NCBI GenBank assembly: GCA_030141605.1
Contig: JAQGDQ010002458.1
Location: forward strand, 1-30,440
Direction of reading: 5' to 3'
Origin: Tubiluchus corallicola
Lineage: Eukaryota > Priapulida > Priapulimorpha > Priapulimorphida > Tubiluchidae
DNA: 30,440 nucleotides
Position numbers and translations under genes: made by a program. Positions within the stretch are counted from its first letter, which is position 1. Every line of letters begins with the position of its first letter. This document shows, piece by piece, positions 7,589 through 16,043 of the stretch. Below the pieces are notes generated by a model. It searched no databases. It was not told the DNA's origin and saw only the letters and a list, made by a program, of their open reading frames with translations.

Positions 7589-9244
7589 TTAAAAATGATC
7601 TAGAATATCATTATAAACTTCTTCTACTTTCACTTTGTTTTTATTTTTATTTAAAGAAAATGACCTTATAATTTCTACTTTTTCTTTTAATATTTTTTCA
7701 ATATATAATAGACTGTTGTTAATTTCAGTACTATAATCTTCCATAATTACTTTAATATCATTAGCAGAGTTATTTAGTTTATCTCTTAAGTCAGGGCTTA
7801 ATTCCTCTAAATTACTTATTTTTAAATTAACTTCAGCTTTTAATATGTCTTTAAAGCTGTCTTCAAGTCTTGAATCAATTTCTAATACATTATCAATGTA
7901 CTTATATTCAAATTCAAGAGAATTTTCACTAACAAAGTAATTAAAATAGGAATTCCTGATACTTTCATTTTCTATTTTATTTTCAAAATGATCTTTGTTA
8001 AAAGAGATGTCTTTTAAAATTAAACTACCTTCTAGCTTTTCTATATAATTACTTTGATTTACAGAATAAATTTCATTCTGGTCAATACTTGACCCTTTAA
8101 AGAGTTTTACTAGACTATTTTCCTCAGAATAATAGTCTTCTATTTTACCATTATTGATTTTTAGGGAAAAAGTTTTTGTACCAGTAGCGTGTTTTTCTAA
8201 GACTAGGTAGTATGATTTATCATCTTTTGAAGATAATTCTAGTATGGAGTCTCCATTATTATTAGTAATATGGCAACTAAAAATTATACCATGTTTATTA
8301 GTGTAATTATTTATATTTATACTATCAGCTGTAACAAAGTTATAATCTAACAAACTAAACAGTAACTCACTTTCTTTTACTAATTTAGCAATATCTTCAT
8401 TAAAATAAAGATTATTTAAATCAAGGATCTCTTCATTGTTAATTCCTAAAGCTGTTTCGTATACTTTAGATTTATCTTCTAAGGAACTTACAATTTCATT
8501 TTTTTCAATTGCGATATTTTGAAGCTTGTTTATTATAGTTGCTTTTTTTTCATAAAAATTATTTATTAGAAGTGAAGCTTCATTAAATAAAATATCTAAA
8601 TTATATTTACTTTTTATAATTTCTTCAATATTTTTATGTTCAGAAATTTTTTCTTTTTCTTCATTAAATTTGCTTTCAATATTTTCTATTTGCTCTACAT
8701 ACTTTCCTTCTTCTATTAAATCTTGTATGGCTTTTTTATTTATTTTAACTTTTTCATTTGCAGCGTCTTTTCTATTTTTAACTGCAGCTTCCAATTCTTG
8801 TGAAAGTTTTTTAGGACTTTGATTTATATTTGAAAGGGAAGTTAAAGGGACAAATTTTTTAATAATGCTTATTTCTTCTGTTTTGAAACTAAAATCTTCA
8901 TTAGGTTTACTTAATGGCTTTTTATTTTCAATATTTTTAATATTTACTTCACTAAAAATTATAGATTTATCTGAAATAGTATTTTTTAAAGAATATCTAG
9001 CATGTACGTTAGATATTTCAGTTAACATATCGTTACCTTCTAATAAAAAAATATTATCTATGTAAAGAGTTGATTTTGTTAAATTAATTTTCAAATTATC
9101 AATTTCTACTTTTTTTCCAGTTATTGTACTTAATTTTTTTTCAATAAAAAATTTACCAATATGGTTTCTTCCTATAATTACACCTACTATTCCTATAACT
9201 AAAATAATAAATATAATAATAAAAGATCTAAAAAATTTTAACAT
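7589..9244 (-). CDS. Membrane-anchored AsmA/TIGR03545-like protein with coiled coil
   Basis: The 551-residue protein has one N-terminal membrane segment (FFRSFIIIFIILVIGIVGVI), then an AsmA-like start (KKLSTITGKKVEIDNLKINL, followed by STLYIDNIFL). A long Glu/Lys-rich helical part occupies about 150-280, with beta-rich repeats to the end and a final helical tail. This arrangement resembles the TIGR03545 family and, more loosely, AsmA/TamB-type proteins that bridge or shape the envelope. The function is inferred only. The start is placed at the ATG at 9244: a TTG at 9256 is in frame, but it would put the GGGAGG box (9249-9254) inside the gene. It heads the operon with nfeD and the SPFH gene. 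Confidence 0.6.
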   Translation of the reverse strand: MLKFFRSFIIIFIILVIGIVGVIIGRNHIGKFFIEKKLSTITGKKVEIDNLKINLTKSTLYIDNIFLLEGNDMLTEISNVHARYSLKNTISDKSIIFSEVNIKNIENKKPLSKPNEDFSFKTEEISIIKKFVPLTSLSNINQSPKKLSQELEAAVKNRKDAANEKVKINKKAIQDLIEEGKYVEQIENIESKFNEEKEKISEHKNIEEIIKSKYNLDILFNEASLLINNFYEKKATIINKLQNIAIEKNEIVSSLEDKSKVYETALGINNEEILDLNNLYFNEDIAKLVKESELLFSLLDYNFVTADSININNYTNKHGIIFSCHITNNNGDSILELSSKDDKSYYLVLEKHATGTKTFSLKINNGKIEDYYSEENSLVKLFKGSSIDQNEIYSVNQSNYIEKLEGSLILKDISFNKDHFENKIENESIRNSYFNYFVSENSLEFEYKYIDNVLEIDSRLEDSFKDILKAEVNLKISNLEELSPDLRDKLNNSANDIKVIMEDYSTEINNSLLYIEKILKEKVEIIRSFSLNKNKNKVKVEEVYNDILDHF

Positions 9245-9256
9245 CATACCTCCCAA

Positions 9257-9546
9257 TATAGTTGTATACTTAATAATAATTAATAATCTTTAACATAGTG
9301 AACAAATCGTTAGATCAATAAAATTTAGCTATTAAATCAAAGTATATAATTTATTTTAGGCTAAAATAATAAATAATTAGGTTATAAAAATAATATTAGC
9401 TTTTAAGTGTTGTTAACAACAAGTTGGAATTTTTATGAGCATTATAATGTTACACATATTATAATACTTATAAGTTGATTTTATACTATTTATGTGATAA
9501 AATCAAGATAATTTATTATTACTAAACTATATTAAGGCGACCTAGT
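9257..9546. other. Divergent intergenic region between AsmA-like operon and ClC gene
   Basis: About 290 bases of AT-rich sequence without a reading frame. It holds a 12-bp palindrome GTTGTTAACAAC (9409-9420), two ATTATAAT blocks near 9440-9465, and a symmetric promoter-like inverted repeat (9475-9506). Promoters for both flanking genes should lie here. Confidence 0.6.
9475..9506. promoter_or_regulatory. Symmetric promoter / 10-bp inverted repeat
   Basis: TTGATTTTAT (9475-9484) and ATAAAATCAA (9497-9506) are perfect reverse complements around a 12-base centre. On the plus strand this gives -35 TTGATT, 17 bases, then -10 TAAAAT (9498-9503), 43 bases before the ClC start. Because the repeat is symmetric, the minus strand carries the same boxes and spacing, pointing at the AsmA-like operon. 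Confidence 0.5.
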
Positions 9547-11094
9547 ATGAAAAAAATAAAATCATTAAATATAATAAAGCTTGCTAAAGGTGAAGATTTT
9601 ACAATATACTTCCTAAGCATATTAATAGGTATAATAACTGGTATTACCATGGTATTATACCGTTTTTTTATCAAATATATTTCTAATATTAGAATATCAG
9701 CATATGAATACTATAAAGAGACAAATTCTCAAATCTTTCTTATTTTATGGCTTATAATTATTTTTATAATTGCTTTAATATTGGGAATTATTGATAGCAA
9801 ATTGCCACTTATAAGAGGTAGTGGAATTCCTCATTTGAAAGGATTTTTAATTAGACAGTTTAATTTTAAATGGTGGAGGGAGCTACTTGGAAAATTATTT
9901 GGAAATACTTTAGCACTAGGATCAGGGTTGGCTCTTGGAAGAACAGCTCCATTTATAGGAGCTCAAATTGGAGATGGAGTATTTAGTATTTTTAAACGTC
10001 ATGATCTAGAAAGAAAATACCTTGTTTCATGTGGGGCAAGTGCAGGACTTTCAGCTTCTTTGAATGTACCTTTAACCTCTGTGCTATTTATAATAGAAGA
10101 ATTTTATAAATTTATATCTCCTGTTATAATTGCTTCAGTATTAACAGCTTCAGTTATAGGTGACTATATTTCAAGGTCCATATTTGGATTAAATCCTATT
10201 TTTAATATAAAAAATACTGTTGTTTTCCCACTAAAATATTATTGGATAACTTTAATACTAGCTATAATAGTAACATTATTAGGAAAATTTTTTAATTTTA
10301 TAGCTTTAAAATTTATGGATTTATATGACAACTTAATGATTCCTAATATGTTTAAACCTATTATACCAATATTTACAGCCTTTATCCTTGGTTTCTTTAT
10401 AATAGAATTAACTTTATCAGGGGATTTTTTTATAGATCAATTAGTTAGTATAAACTTAAGTATAAAAATGCTTTTATTATTTTTGGTAATAAAATTTTTA
10501 TTTACAATAATTTGTTATGGCTCTAGAATTCCAGGAGGTTTATTTTTGCCTGTTCTTGCAATAGGAGGTATTGCAGGAAAAATATATGCATTAGTTCTAA
10601 TTAATTACTTTGGTTTTAGTGAAGTGTACACGGCATATTTCATAGTAATGGGAATGGCTTCTTTTTTTACAGCTGTTATAAAAACTCCAATAACTGGAGT
10701 TATACTAGTATTAGAAACCACAGGTTCTTTTGACAACTTATTTCCTGTTATAGTAGTTGTAATGTTTTCTTTTTTACTTTCTGAATTTGTTAAAACAAAA
10801 TCTATTTATAACTTATTACTTAATAGACTGTTAGAAAACCATGAAGTTGAAAGTGATGAGGATGAGGATAAAACAGTGCTTGAATTTCCAGTAAGTCCTG
10901 ATTCTATACTCGAAGAAAAAAGTATAAATAGTGTTTCTTGGCCTAGAAAGTGCTTAATAATAACAATTAAACGAAATGGTATTGAAATTATACCAGAAGG
11001 AAATACAAGGATTTTACCTGGAGATATATTAGTCATCTTAACTACAAAAGCTGAATCGTCTTTTATAACAAATGAATTAAATAAATTAGTGTAA
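9547..11094 (+). CDS. ClC-family anion transporter/channel with C-terminal TrkA-C domain
   Basis: The 515-residue protein is a ClC anion transporter followed by a cytosolic TrkA-C (RCK_C) domain at about 440-513 (CLIITIKRNGIEIIPEGNTR, then ILPGDILVIL). ClC signatures are GSGIPHLKG, GRTAPFIGAQIGD, LFIIEEFYKF and GSRIPGGLFLPVLAIGG. The second motif normally reads GREGP, and its Glu (E148 in E. coli ClC-ec1) is the gate. Here Thr133 replaces it and Ala replaces the next Gly. The internal proton Glu of the IIEE block is kept, and the central Tyr region reads TGSFDN, with Phe at the Tyr position. The missing gate Glu suggests altered proton coupling. The GSGIP serine argues for chloride rather than a CLC-F fluoride exporter. 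It is transcribed alone, divergently from the AsmA-like operon. Confidence 0.92.
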   Translation: MKKIKSLNIIKLAKGEDFTIYFLSILIGIITGITMVLYRFFIKYISNIRISAYEYYKETNSQIFLILWLIIIFIIALILGIIDSKLPLIRGSGIPHLKGFLIRQFNFKWWRELLGKLFGNTLALGSGLALGRTAPFIGAQIGDGVFSIFKRHDLERKYLVSCGASAGLSASLNVPLTSVLFIIEEFYKFISPVIIASVLTASVIGDYISRSIFGLNPIFNIKNTVVFPLKYYWITLILAIIVTLLGKFFNFIALKFMDLYDNLMIPNMFKPIIPIFTAFILGFFIIELTLSGDFFIDQLVSINLSIKMLLLFLVIKFLFTIICYGSRIPGGLFLPVLAIGGIAGKIYALVLINYFGFSEVYTAYFIVMGMASFFTAVIKTPITGVILVLETTGSFDNLFPVIVVVMFSFLLSEFVKTKSIYNLLLNRLLENHEVESDEDEDKTVLEFPVSPDSILEEKSINSVSWPRKCLIITIKRNGIEIIPEGNTRILPGDILVILTTKAESSFITNELNKLV

Positions 11095-11163
11095 ACTTTT
11101 ACAATATATGAGATGGTTAATAATTTTAATTTGTAAAAATTTTATACTAAATGAGGAGGAAGT

Positions 11164-11643
11164 ATGAGTAAAAAAAATATACCTGTTGATTTACTTGAGG
11201 AAGAAGCAAACAAAATTTTAGAAGATATAGTAAAGTATAGGAAAAAGTTAGATGATGCAACTAAGAGACTAGAGGAAATGTATATTGTTATAGGAATAAA
11301 ATACTGTAGAAATGAGCAAATTAAAAAAGGAATAAGTTTTTTTGATAGAGTCATAAATATGTATTATGAAGATAAAAACTATAGGGCTCTAATGTATAAA
11401 GGAGTAGCTTTATCTGATTATGGCAGCTATGAAGAAGCTTTAAAGTATCTAGACAGAGCAGAAAAATTATGCAAAAGTGATCCTTTAATATATCTATCTA
11501 AAGGAAGTATATATGCTTTAAAGAAAAATTTTGGTAATGCTATAGACTTGCTAGACAAGGCTCTAGAAATAGAACCAAATTTAAAAGAAGCGCAGAAGTT
11601 AAAATATAAAATTATATCTGATATTGAAAAGGGAATAGTTTAG
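11164..11643 (+). CDS. Tetratricopeptide-repeat protein
   Basis: The 159-residue soluble protein has an N-terminal helical, charged part (residues 1-45). At least three TPR-type helix pairs follow: EQIKKGISFFDRVINMYYED, then YRALMYKGVALSDYGSYEEA followed by LKYLDRAEKL, and PLIYLSKGSIYALKKNFGNA followed by IDLLDKALEIEPN. TPRs are protein-binding scaffolds and no catalytic motif is seen, so the partner is unknown. There is no signal peptide, so it is probably cytoplasmic. A GAGGAGG box precedes the ATG. It ends 13 bases before polC and so is probably cotranscribed with the replicative polymerase. Confidence 0.85.
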   Translation: MSKKNIPVDLLEEEANKILEDIVKYRKKLDDATKRLEEMYIVIGIKYCRNEQIKKGISFFDRVINMYYEDKNYRALMYKGVALSDYGSYEEALKYLDRAEKLCKSDPLIYLSKGSIYALKKNFGNAIDLLDKALEIEPNLKEAQKLKYKIISDIEKGIV

Positions 11644-11656
11644 TTTTGGAGGATAA

Positions 11657-14600
11657 ATGCTAACTAGTATTTTAAACAACGTAGTCAAGGTAAAACCTAA
11701 AAAAAATATACTAGAAAAACATGATATTCACAACATTATTATTGATGAAATAGAAATTTATAAAAATAACAAAAGATTAGTTGTGTATTGTAAAATATTA
11801 GAAAGCGATGCTTTAATGCATTGCGGTAAAATAAAAAGCATAATAAAGAAAAATTTAGGAGACAATTTAGAAATAGAGTTAAATATTAAATATGATAAAA
11901 ACGATATTTCTGAAAAAGATATTCATAATATTGTTAAATATGCGTTAAAAGAAATTTCTAAAAAATATATTGTGATATATAATTCTTTTTTAGACATACA
12001 TGATTATAAAATTTTTGAAAATTCCATAAAGATAAATTTGAAAAATAAAGTTGCTGTTGAAACCTTAAAAAAAAAGAATATAGAAATAGAATTTTATAAA
12101 ATTTTACAAAATTTTGGTTTAGCTAATTACTCTATAGAATTTTTATCTGGTAATTTTGAAAAAAATATAAGAGAGTATAAAGAAAACCAGAAAAAAGTGC
12201 TGGAAAAGCTAGAAGAAAAACAAAATTTAGAAATAGAAAAAAGAGAAAGTATAAAAAAAGACCAATTAACCCCTAACTTAAACAAAGTAAGTAAAAAACA
12301 AAACTTTAATAAGAATATGAAAAGTAATGTTATTATGATTAAAGATTTTGATACAATATTTCCTAATGAAAAATGTTCTTTTGAAGGAGAAATATTTAAT
12401 ATAGAAATAAAAATAACGAAAACAGGAAATAAATTAATTATTGGAAACTTAACAGACTATAGTGATTCTGTTGTTTTTAAATTATTTTCAAATGAAGATA
12501 TATTGCTTAACATTGGAGATTGGATACATGTAGAAGGGCAAAAAAATATTGATACTTTTAAAAATAATGAGGAAATTCTTTTTATAAAAAATTCTAAGCA
12601 CATAAAAAAAATACCAAGTAAAAAACTAGAAAGAAATGATACCTATGAGTCTAAAAGAGTAGAGCTGCATGCCCATACAAAAATGAGTGAAATGGACAGT
12701 ATAGCACCTGTGGAGGATTTAATTGATAGGGCCTATAAATGGGGGCATAAAGGTATTGCGATAACAGACCACGGTGTTGCACATGCCTTTCCATTTGCTT
12801 ATAAGTATTCTAAAAAATACGATGACTTTAAAGTTGTATTTGGGATAGAGGGCTACTTAGTAAATGATGAAGTACAAATGGTTTCAAGTCCTAGAAGCAT
12901 AGCTATTGAAAAAGAAAAATATGTAGTATTTGACCTTGAAACTACAGGATTTGACCCTTATAATGATAAAATAATAGAAATAGGAGCAGTAAAGTTACAT
13001 GGAACTAAAATAATTGATAGGTTCTCATTTTTTATTAACCCTGAAATAAATATCCCTGAGCACATTACAAATATTACTAATATTACAAATGAAATGGTAA
13101 AGGATTCACCTAAAGTAAATGAAGTTTTAGTTAATTTTATAAATTTTATTGAAGACTGTGTACTTGTTGCACATAATGCTAACTTTGATATGGGGTTTAT
13201 TAGACAAAACTTAAAAGAAATTAATAAGGAAATTAAAAATAGTGTTATTGATACACTTTATTGGAGTCGTAATATTAGAAAAGATAAAAAGAGGCATGGT
13301 TTAAAATATATATGTAATGATTTTGGAATAAAATTAGAAAATCATCATAGAGCTATAGATGATGCAGAAGCTACAGCAGAAGTATTTAAAAAATTTATTA
13401 ATATTATACTTAGGAAAAATATATATAATTTAGATGAGATAAATACTGCATTTAATACGGATATAAAAAATGCTGAGTTATCTAATGTTATAATTTTGAG
13501 TAAAAATATAAATGGTTTACATAAATTAAATGAAATTATTTCTAAATCTCATATTGAATACTACAGCCAAAAACCAAGAATTCCAAAGTCTTTTCTTATG
13601 AATAATAGAAAAGATCTTATAATTGGAGCTTCTGCTAAAAATAGTGATATTGTTGATGGATATATAAGAGGAAAAGAAGATAAAGAACTAAAAAAACTAG
13701 CCTCTTTTTATGATTATATTGAGATTACAACTATTGATAATAATGAATATTTAATAAAAAAAGGTAGTTTTAAGAATATTGATGAAATTATTGAAATGAA
13801 TAAGTATATTTATCAACTTGGATCAAAATTAGAAAAATTAGTTATTGCAAGTGGTAATGTACATTACCTAGAGCCAGAAGATAGTATATGTAGAAAAGTT
13901 TTATTATACGGAAAAGGAGACAGGGAGTATAATCTTGAAAATGGTAGCTATTATTTAAAAACAACTAATGAGTTTATAGAAAATTTTAATTATTTAGGTC
14001 CTCAAAAGGCTCATGAAGTTGTCATAACAAATCCAAATTTAATATTAGATAGTGTTGATAAAGTGAAACCAATTCCTGATGGATTTTATCCTCCAAAATT
14101 AGATAATGCTGAAAAAGAAGTTGAGGAAATGACTTACTCAAAAGCTTATGAAATATATGGAAACCCATTACCTAATATAGTAAAAGATAGGTTAGAAAGA
14201 GAGCTAAATGCAATCATAGGAAATGGATTTTCAGTTCTTTACCTTTCAGCAGAAAAACTTGTAAAAGAATCTTTAAATAACGGATACTTAGTAGGTTCAA
14301 GAGGATCAGTTGGGTCTTCCTTAGTTGCTTTTATGATGGGAATAACAGAAGTGAATGCTCTTTTCCCCCACTACATATGTAGCTGTAAATATTCTGAATT
14401 TATAGAACATGAAGGATGTGGTGTTGATTTACCTAATAAGGAATGCCCTGAGTGTGGAAAAAAATTAAAAAAAGATGGTCATACAATACCATTTGAAGTA
14501 TTTATGGGGTTTAAAGGAGATAAGGTTCCAGATATTGATTTAAATTTTTCTGGAGACTATCAAAGTGAAATACACCGATATACAGAAGAATTATTTGGAA

Positions 14601-15964
14601 AAGAAAATGTTTTTAAAGCAGGAACTATATCAACATTAGCAACTAAAAATGCTTATGGATATGTAAGAAAATACTTTGAAGAAAATGAGCTTACAATACG
14701 TGATGCTGAAATTATAAGATTAGCTAAAAAATGTGAGGGCGTAAAAAAGACAACTGGGCAACATCCTGGTGGAATGATTGTTGTTCCTAAGGGAAAAAGT
14801 ATTTATGAATTTTCACCAATTCAAAAACCTGCTAATGACATGAAATCAAGCTCTATTACTACACATTTTGATTATCATGTAATGGATGAGCAATTAGTAA
14901 AGCTAGATGTACTAGGGCATGATGATCCTACTACAATAAAATTATTACATGATTTAACAGGAGTAAAACCAGAAGATATACCACTGGCAGATAAAGATAC
15001 TCTAAAAATATTTTCAAGTACTGAGATTTTAGGGATTAATGAATCTGATATAAATAGTTCAATAGGAACCTTTGGAGTTCCAGAATTTGGAACAAGTTTT
15101 GTTAGACAAATGTTACTGGAAACAAAACCAACGACTTTTGCAGAGCTTGTTAGAATATCAGGATTATCTCATGGAAGTGATGTGTGGCTAAATAACGCAC
15201 AAGGTTATGTAAAAGATGGCAAGGCTACTCTTAGTGAAGTTATATCAGTTAGAGATGATATAATGGTTTACCTTATAGATAAAGGAGTAGAAAAGGAAAT
15301 ATCATTTAAAATAATGGAATTTGTTAGAAAGGGAAACCCCAGTAAAGATCTTGAAAAGTGGAATGAATACGCCAATCTTATGAAAAAACATGGTGTAGAA
15401 GAATGGTACATTGAATCATGCAAAAAAATAAAGTATATGTTTCCTAAAGGACATGCAGTAGCTTATGTAATGATGGCTATGAGAATTGCTTACTTCAAAG
15501 TACATTATCCTCTTGCTTTTTATGCAGCTTATTTAAGTAGAAAATCAGAAGACTTTGATGTAGAAAAAATGAGTACAGCTGAAAAATCAAAACTTCACTT
15601 AAAAGAACTTCTAAACTCAGGAAAACAGGATGCAAAAACAAAATCAGAAATAGCTGTATGCGAAATTGTAATAGAAATGTATGCAAGAAAATTTGAATTT
15701 TTAAATATAAATATATATAAATCTCATGGAACAAAATTTACTTTAGAGAATGATAAGATTAGAATGCCATTAATTGGTTTAAATGGTTTAGGTTTAGCTG
15801 TTATAGAAAATATTGTTAATGAGAGAAATAAGAGTGAGTTTATATCCTTAGAAGATTTAAAAAGAAGGTGTAAAACTTCTCAAACAGTTTTGGATAAATT
15901 AAAAGAGCTTAATGCTGTAGAAGATCTAAGCGACATTAATCAGAAAAGTTTATTTTCAATATAA
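11657..15964 (+). CDS. polC: DNA polymerase III PolC-type alpha subunit with 3'-5' exonuclease
   Basis: PolC is a replicative polymerase with built-in proofreading. The 1435 residues show, in order: an N-terminal domain; an OB-fold (about 235-315); a PHP domain starting with ELHAHTKMSEMDS (His338-His340); an inserted DEDDh exonuclease with DLETTG (Asp426, Glu428), HNANFD (Asp511) and HHRAIDDAEA (Asp568/569). After these come the zinc-binding cysteines CSCKYSEF, CGVDLPNKECPECG, the catalytic PDIDLNFSGDYQ (Asp959, Asp961), and the TTGQHPGGMIVVP block. PolC is found in Firmicutes and Fusobacteriota, which together with the outer-membrane proteins here points to Fusobacteriota. A GGAGG box precedes the ATG, and a hairpin at 15979-16005 ends the unit. 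Confidence 0.97.
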   Translation: MLTSILNNVVKVKPKKNILEKHDIHNIIIDEIEIYKNNKRLVVYCKILESDALMHCGKIKSIIKKNLGDNLEIELNIKYDKNDISEKDIHNIVKYALKEISKKYIVIYNSFLDIHDYKIFENSIKINLKNKVAVETLKKKNIEIEFYKILQNFGLANYSIEFLSGNFEKNIREYKENQKKVLEKLEEKQNLEIEKRESIKKDQLTPNLNKVSKKQNFNKNMKSNVIMIKDFDTIFPNEKCSFEGEIFNIEIKITKTGNKLIIGNLTDYSDSVVFKLFSNEDILLNIGDWIHVEGQKNIDTFKNNEEILFIKNSKHIKKIPSKKLERNDTYESKRVELHAHTKMSEMDSIAPVEDLIDRAYKWGHKGIAITDHGVAHAFPFAYKYSKKYDDFKVVFGIEGYLVNDEVQMVSSPRSIAIEKEKYVVFDLETTGFDPYNDKIIEIGAVKLHGTKIIDRFSFFINPEINIPEHITNITNITNEMVKDSPKVNEVLVNFINFIEDCVLVAHNANFDMGFIRQNLKEINKEIKNSVIDTLYWSRNIRKDKKRHGLKYICNDFGIKLENHHRAIDDAEATAEVFKKFINIILRKNIYNLDEINTAFNTDIKNAELSNVIILSKNINGLHKLNEIISKSHIEYYSQKPRIPKSFLMNNRKDLIIGASAKNSDIVDGYIRGKEDKELKKLASFYDYIEITTIDNNEYLIKKGSFKNIDEIIEMNKYIYQLGSKLEKLVIASGNVHYLEPEDSICRKVLLYGKGDREYNLENGSYYLKTTNEFIENFNYLGPQKAHEVVITNPNLILDSVDKVKPIPDGFYPPKLDNAEKEVEEMTYSKAYEIYGNPLPNIVKDRLERELNAIIGNGFSVLYLSAEKLVKESLNNGYLVGSRGSVGSSLVAFMMGITEVNALFPHYICSCKYSEFIEHEGCGVDLPNKECPECGKKLKKDGHTIPFEVFMGFKGDKVPDIDLNFSGDYQSEIHRYTEELFGKENVFKAGTISTLATKNAYGYVRKYFEENELTIRDAEIIRLAKKCEGVKKTTGQHPGGMIVVPKGKSIYEFSPIQKPANDMKSSSITTHFDYHVMDEQLVKLDVLGHDDPTTIKLLHDLTGVKPEDIPLADKDTLKIFSSTEILGINESDINSSIGTFGVPEFGTSFVRQMLLETKPTTFAELVRISGLSHGSDVWLNNAQGYVKDGKATLSEVISVRDDIMVYLIDKGVEKEISFKIMEFVRKGNPSKDLEKWNEYANLMKKHGVEEWYIESCKKIKYMFPKGHAVAYVMMAMRIAYFKVHYPLAFYAAYLSRKSEDFDVEKMSTAEKSKLHLKELLNSGKQDAKTKSEIAVCEIVIEMYARKFEFLNINIYKSHGTKFTLENDKIRMPLIGLNGLGLAVIENIVNERNKSEFISLEDLKRRCKTSQTVLDKLKELNAVEDLSDINQKSLFSI

Positions 15965-15978
15965 ATGTAAAATAAAAA

Positions 15979-16005
15979 CCTAAGATTTATTCTTAGGCTT
16001 TTATT
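15979..16005. terminator. Intrinsic terminator between converging polC and fadL-like genes
   Basis: CCTAAGA (15979-15985) pairs with TCTTAGG (15991-15997) around a five-base loop, followed by CTTTTATTTTATT. On the minus strand the stem is followed by TTTTTATTTTA, so it probably stops transcription from both sides. Confidence 0.85.
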
Positions 16006-16043
16006 TTATTATGAAATAAATTCATATTCAAATTCAAAGTTTT

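Noticed and set aside
9409-9420. GTTGTTAACAAC as a BirA operator
   Set aside because: Only one short palindrome is present, without the second half-site spaced as in BirA operators, and no biotin gene is nearby.
9547-11094. CLC-F fluoride exporter
   Set aside because: The first motif is the chloride-type GSGIP rather than the altered form of CLC-F, and no riboswitch-like leader was recognised in the 290-base upstream region.
13064-13093. Apparent tandem ITN-ITN-ITN repeat in PolC
   Set aside because: The exonuclease domain normally has an I-T-x-x-T-G-I-T type block here, so it is family sequence that happens to look repeated.
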